From assembly GCA_934316925.1 (NCBI GenBank), contig CAKREC010000042.1:1-16680 (forward strand): DNA of 16,680 nt, in the 5' to 3' direction. Source of the stretch: an uncultured Eubacterium sp. (lineage in GTDB: Bacteria; Bacillota; Clostridia; Lachnospirales; Lachnospiraceae). The translations under genes and the position numbers were made by a program. The first letter of the stretch is position 1. Every line of letters starts with the position of its first letter. The notes beneath the pieces were generated by a model. It did not search any database and was not told the DNA's origin. It saw only the letters and a list, made by a program, of their open reading frames with translations. Below are positions 13,425 to 16,680 of this stretch, one piece after another.

Positions 13425-14816
13425 ATGAGTCAGGAAAAAGCAACGCAGGTGGTTGCGGAGAACAAGATGGGAACCATGCCGGTGGGCAGATTGCTGTTTA
13501 ATATGTCTTTGCCGATGATGGTTTCAATGTTAGTACAGGCACTATATAATATTGTAGATAGTATTTTTGTGGCAAAACTGTCGGAGAATGCACTGACAGC
13601 GGTATCGCTGGCGTTTCCGCTTCAGACCTTGCTGATCGCGGTGGGAACCGGTACCGGCGTGGGAATGAACGCACTTTTATCCAAATCTCTTGGTGAAAGG
13701 AACTTTAAAAAGGCAAACCGGACGGCGAGTAATGGCGCATTTTTGTATTGCCTGAGTTATCTTTTGTTTTTGATTCTTGGATTTACGATTGTGAAACCGT
13801 TTTATTTAAGCCAGATTGGAAATGCCGATCGGGAGATCATGGAAATGGGAATTGAGTATCTGAGTACCGTTATGATCTTTTCGTTTGGATTGTTTGGACA
13901 GTTTTTCTTTGAACGTGTCCTTACTTCTACCGGAAGAACGATCTTTAGCATGACATCACAGCTGAGTGGAGCCGTGACCAATATTATTCTGGATCCGATT
14001 CTTATCTTTGGCCTTTGTGGAGCACCGAAGATGGGAGTTACCGGTGCAGCTGTGGCGACTGTGATCGGTCAGTGTGTGGCAGCGATTGTGGCGGCGACAT
14101 GCAATTTTAAGTACAATCACGAAGTAAAGATCAGCATGAAAGGATTTCGTCCGGATGCACAACTGATCGGAACGATTTATGCAGTTGGAGTTCCATCGAT
14201 CATTATGCAGTCGATCGGTTCGGTCATGACCTATTGCATGAACCGCATTCTGATCGAATTTTCATCGACAGCGACGGCAGTATTTGGCGTATATTTCAAA
14301 TTGCAGAGTTTCTTCTTTATGCCAGTATTCGGATTGAACAACGGCATTACGCCGATCATTGCTTACAATTATGGGGCGCGTCAGCGCAGACGAATGGTAA
14401 AAACGATCAAACTCAGTATGATCGTGGCATTTTGTCTGACATTTGTAGGATTTTTGTGCTTTGAGATCATTCCGCAGGCACTGTTGGGATTGTTCAATGC
14501 GTCACCGGATCTTCTGGCAATCGGTGCACCGGCACTTCGGATCATTGGTGTACATTATTTGATCGCATGGTTCTGTATTATTTCAGGAACCGTATTTCAG
14601 GCACTGGGAAAAGCGGTATTCAGTATGATTGTGTCGATCATGAGACAGCTTGTGGTACTGGTGCCGGCAGCATATGTTTTAGCAAAGACCGGCGGACTGC
14701 ATGTTGTCTGGTGGTCGTTCCCGATCGCAGAGGTCATATCGTTTGCTGTTTCATTGACCTTTTTGATCCGGATATATCATCATGTGATCAAAAAAATTCC
14801 GGAAGGAAAAAATTAG
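13425..14816 (+). CDS. MATE family efflux transporter
   Basis: A 463-residue multidrug and toxin extrusion-type transporter with about 12 TM helices, normal length for the family, exporting cationic compounds or metabolites in exchange for Na+ or H+. Typical stretches: GRLLFNMSLPMMVSMLVQAL, YNIVDSIFVAKLSENALTAV, GTGTGVGMNALLSKSLGERN in the first half and VFGVYFKLQSFFFMPVFGLN, GITPIIAYNYGARQRRRM in the second, the paired half-repeats of MATE proteins. It fits the NorM/DinF-like MepA group common in Clostridia; the substrate cannot be told. Start: GGAGG at 13414-13418 is 6 bases before ATG 13425, and the following sequence begins the conserved protein. An open frame extends 93 codons further upstream, but it runs through the repeat elements and past the promoter and shows no protein-like character. 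Confidence 0.93.
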   Translation: MSQEKATQVVAENKMGTMPVGRLLFNMSLPMMVSMLVQALYNIVDSIFVAKLSENALTAVSLAFPLQTLLIAVGTGTGVGMNALLSKSLGERNFKKANRTASNGAFLYCLSYLLFLILGFTIVKPFYLSQIGNADREIMEMGIEYLSTVMIFSFGLFGQFFFERVLTSTGRTIFSMTSQLSGAVTNIILDPILIFGLCGAPKMGVTGAAVATVIGQCVAAIVAATCNFKYNHEVKISMKGFRPDAQLIGTIYAVGVPSIIMQSIGSVMTYCMNRILIEFSSTATAVFGVYFKLQSFFFMPVFGLNNGITPIIAYNYGARQRRRMVKTIKLSMIVAFCLTFVGFLCFEIIPQALLGLFNASPDLLAIGAPALRIIGVHYLIAWFCIISGTVFQALGKAVFSMIVSIMRQLVVLVPAAYVLAKTGGLHVVWWSFPIAEVISFAVSLTFLIRIYHHVIKKIPEGKN

Positions 14817-14832
14817 AAATCGCGGTCAGAAA

Positions 14833-14861
14833 TTGACGCAGTATGGTAAATATGCTACGCT
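14833..14861 (+). promoter_or_regulatory. Possible promoter of the ThyX-like gene
   Basis: TTGACG (14833-14838, 5/6) is followed after 17 bases by TACGCT (14856-14861, 3/6). TATGCT at 14851 is a better -10 but is spaced too closely. No terminator was seen between the MATE stop and this gene, so read-through is also possible. Confidence 0.35.
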
Positions 14862-14897
14862 ACAGGTAAATGCAGACAGGAAATGGAGAGAGTTACG

Positions 14898-15575
14898 ATG
14901 GGAAATGTTACGATACAGGAATATACAACGAAAAAGCCGATCACGATGATCGGAAGAGAAGCCGGCGTGTGCTATGGCTCGGATATTACGGATGATGAAA
15001 AATGCTACAAAAGAGGGATCAATTGTCTGTTGAGCCATCATGGACGGACATGGGAATTTCCGGATGTATACATGATCTTAGACGGATACAGTGCGCGTGT
15101 GATCCGGGAGTGGTACACGCATCTTGGCGGTATGCCGACCCGTCTGCAGAGCAGCACCAGATATATTGATTATGAACATGGTTTTGATTTTATTCTGCCA
15201 CCTCAGATTGAGAAAAATGAGGAAGCAAAGAAGATCTATCTGGACACCATGGGGCAGGTAGCGGAGAGCCTGCGGGTACTCGATGATATGGGGATCGCAA
15301 GAGAAGATTCAGCCAATCTGCTGCCTCTGGGCATGACAACGAAGATCGTATGCAAGCACAATTTCCGGAATCTTGTTGACATGTCTCATCAGAGAATGTG
15401 TACGAGAGCCTACTGGGAGTACCGCCAGTTGTTCTCGGATCTTTTGGAAGCACTGAAAGCGTATTCGCCGGAGTGGGAATATCTTGTGAATGAATACTTT
15501 AAACCGAAATGTGAACTTGGTGGCTTTTGCACCGAAGCGAGAAGCTGTGGAAGAAGACCGAAAAAAGATGAATAA
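14898..15575 (+). CDS. thyX: ThyX-type FAD-dependent thymidylate synthase homologue, atypical motif
   Basis: A 225-residue protein that I recognise as a Clostridial member of the flavin-dependent thymidylate synthase family (dUMP to dTMP with methylene-THF, FAD and NADPH, in the cytosol). Supporting stretches: CYKRGINCLLSHHGRTWEFP, VIREWYTHLGGMPTRLQSST, RYIDYEHGFDF, and the C-terminal half with LLPLGMTTKIVCKHNFRNLV, DMSHQRMCTRAYWEYRQLF, matching the LP...T.....NLR.L.H....R..AQ.E pattern of ThyX. The classic RHRx7SxR signature is altered: the RHR triad is replaced by HLGG-type residues while the later SxRY is kept. The Cys-rich C-terminus (CELGGFCTEARSCGRR) is also unusual. Start: the ATG at 14883 has poor spacing to a ribosome site, whereas 14898 has GGAGA (14885-14889) 8 bases upstream. 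The FNT gene follows 41 bases downstream. Confidence 0.8.
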   Translation: MGNVTIQEYTTKKPITMIGREAGVCYGSDITDDEKCYKRGINCLLSHHGRTWEFPDVYMILDGYSARVIREWYTHLGGMPTRLQSSTRYIDYEHGFDFILPPQIEKNEEAKKIYLDTMGQVAESLRVLDDMGIAREDSANLLPLGMTTKIVCKHNFRNLVDMSHQRMCTRAYWEYRQLFSDLLEALKAYSPEWEYLVNEYFKPKCELGGFCTEARSCGRRPKKDE

Positions 15576-15616
15576 GAAGAAATAAGGATGGATGAAAGGT
15601 GAATGAGGAGAGAAAA

Positions 15617-16228
15617 ATGAGAAATATTTTACACACATTTGTGCGGGCGCTGCTCGCGGGAATGATCATTAGTGTTGGCGGTGTATTGTATCTGTCTACA
15701 GATGTGAAAGTAGCAGGAGCACTTTTGTTTACGACAGGGCTGCTTACGATCTGTACACAGGGATTTAACCTGTTTACAGGAAAAGTAGGATACTTTGTAT
15801 TGCAGGAAGAGAAAGGCAGTTATCTCAAAGAATTGCTGGTGATCTGGCTTGGAAACTGGGCTGGAACGGTAGTGATGGGACTTTTGCTGCAGCCGGCACG
15901 TATTACCGCATCGATCAAACAGACGGCGGCAGCCTGGTGTCAGGTAAAGATGGATGACAGCCTGCTCAGTTTGCTGATCCTGGGAATCTGTTGTGGAATC
16001 CTGATGTTTGTTGCCGTAGACGGTTATGAAAAAACAAACAAGAGCCCGGTGATCCTGTTCCTTGCCATTTCCGCATTTATTTTATGCGGTTTCGAACACT
16101 GCGTTGCCGATATGTTCTACTTTGCGCTGGCAGGAATCTGGTCAGCAAGAGCTCTTGTATGTATTGTAGTTATTTCATTGGGAAATTCCATTGGAGGAAT
16201 GATCTTCCCACTGTTGAAACAGGTTTAA
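15617..16228 (+). CDS. Formate/nitrite transporter (FNT) family channel
   Basis: A 203-residue membrane protein of the FocA/NirC type, about six TM helices, slightly shorter than the usual 260-280. Family marks: the first-half loop FNLFTGKVGYF, where the Thr matches the LFTG omega-loop Thr of FocA, and the second-half GFEHCVADMFYF with the central His of the EHxVAN motif, and VISLGNSIGGMIFP near the end. It should be a pentameric channel for small monovalent anions such as formate, nitrite or hydrosulfide; which one is not visible. Start: AGGAG at 15606-15610 lies 6 bases before ATG 15617; a GTG at 15599 would absorb that site. It follows the ThyX-like gene closely and may be co-transcribed. 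Its TAA overlaps the stop of the convergent GH3 gene. Confidence 0.87.
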   Translation: MRNILHTFVRALLAGMIISVGGVLYLSTDVKVAGALLFTTGLLTICTQGFNLFTGKVGYFVLQEEKGSYLKELLVIWLGNWAGTVVMGLLLQPARITASIKQTAAAWCQVKMDDSLLSLLILGICCGILMFVAVDGYEKTNKSPVILFLAISAFILCGFEHCVADMFYFALAGIWSARALVCIVVISLGNSIGGMIFPLLKQV

Positions 16229-16680
16229 TCAATTTTTAAAATCAATTGCAAAATTCGTTTTGCACATGTGATCAGGTCTTGTCTTTGGATAAGGCCTTTT
16301 TTCATGGCTTCTTTTAAACGATCCGGAAAACCGCACGCCATTTTCAGATCATTGCCGGCGAGTACTTCTTTATAATGCTCGCCGAATGTCCACCAGTCGC
16401 TGGTGACCATGCCCTGGTAATTCCATTCGTCGCGAAGGATTCCCTGGAGCAGTTCGCTGCATTCGGAGGCGCGATGGCCGTTGATAATGTTGTAAGAAGT
16501 CATGATACACCATGGGTCTGCCTCGGCGACGATGATCTCAAAAGCTTTTAAATAGATTTCCCGAAGAGCGCGCTCGGAGACGCGGGAATCGCTGTCTTTC
16601 CGATCGGTTTCTTTGTTATTGCAGGCGAAATGTTTTACCGTGGCGGCAATGTGCTGTGACTGTACGCCCCGCACCATAGC
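16225..16680 (-). CDS. Glycoside hydrolase family 3 (beta-glucosidase-type), C-terminal part, cut by window edge
   Basis: The C-terminal ~151 residues of a GH3 enzyme; the frame stays open to the right edge, so the true start lies outside. GH3 marks of the (beta/alpha)8 domain: ATVKHFACNNKETDR (substrate-binding Lys-His), DPWCIMTSYNIINGHRASEC, and GMVTSDWW, whose Asp is the catalytic nucleophile, followed by AGNDLKMACGFPDRL and a closing helix AKRILQLILKID. GH3 enzymes retain configuration and release sugars such as glucose or xylose from beta-glycosides. The protein stops right after the barrel domain, where most GH3 proteins continue into the alpha/beta sandwich (GH3_C). This fits the reversed domain order known from Butyrivibrio and Ruminococcus beta-glucosidases, or a single-domain or truncated enzyme. 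Confidence 0.88.
   Translation of the reverse strand, partial: AMVRGVQSQHIAATVKHFACNNKETDRKDSDSRVSERALREIYLKAFEIIVAEADPWCIMTSYNIINGHRASECSELLQGILRDEWNYQGMVTSDWWTFGEHYKEVLAGNDLKMACGFPDRLKEAMKKGLIQRQDLITCAKRILQLILKID
16274..16302 (+). terminator. Intrinsic terminator on +, embedded antisense in the GH3 gene
   Basis: AGGTCTT (16274-16280) pairs with AAGGCCT (16291-16297), 7 bp with one G-U wobble and a 10-base loop, followed by six T's (16297-16302). It lies 46 bases past the FNT stop and within the GH3 reading frame on the other strand. A small UUCG hairpin, TGCAAAA-TTCG-TTTTGCA (16247-16264), lies just before it. Confidence 0.55.

Overview
The window looks like a piece of a Lachnospiraceae-type (Clostridia, Bacillota) chromosome. 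This rests on strong AGGAGG-type ribosome binding sites, moderate GC, and gene families common in gut Clostridia: a BspA-like leucine-rich-repeat lipoprotein, a Cthe_2159-like carbohydrate-binding beta-helix protein, an sce7726 protein, a NusG-II/Gx pair and a secreted ComEC-like metallo-hydrolase. No rRNA, tRNA, CRISPR array, integrase or transposase gene was seen.

Layout. 177-3940: two exported surface proteins on +, an LRR lipoprotein and a large carbohydrate-binding protein. 4037-5269: sce7726-family protein followed by KDPG/KHG aldolase, ending at a bidirectional terminator. 5328-6039 (-): a small helical protein preceded by an XRE-type regulator. 6052-6236: a divergent control region with four copies of one half-site. 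6237-8575: an unrecognised 433-residue protein translationally coupled to a membrane-anchored Ser/Thr kinase whose HRD motif reads HWD. 8721-10611: an ECF sigma factor overlapping a one-TM anti-sigma-like protein. 10738-11853: a secreted metallo-beta-lactamase-fold protein with a C-terminal HC/CC metal site. 11850-12794 (-): NusG-II protein and Gx transporter. 12795-13424: no gene, but two related long-palindrome elements and a 56-bp tandem repeat. 13425-16228: MATE transporter, an atypical ThyX and an FNT-family channel. 16225-16680 (-): the C-terminal end of a GH3 glycosidase, cut by the window edge.

Two themes stand out. First, signalling: the kinase pair, the sigma/anti-sigma pair and the XRE regulator lie in succession, each with its own control signals. 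Second, compact convergent ends: at both convergent pairs (11850-11853 and 16225-16228) the stop codons overlap within the same TTAA tetranucleotide, and the + strand terminator lies inside the opposing gene. The least explained structure is the palindromic element pair at 12871-13314, which looks like a non-autonomous repeat family with a conserved core.

Several starts were moved from the longest reading frame on the basis of ribosome binding sites or promoters (177, 6039, 6237, 13425, 14898, 15617). All function calls come from reading the sequence and from recalled family knowledge; no search was run.
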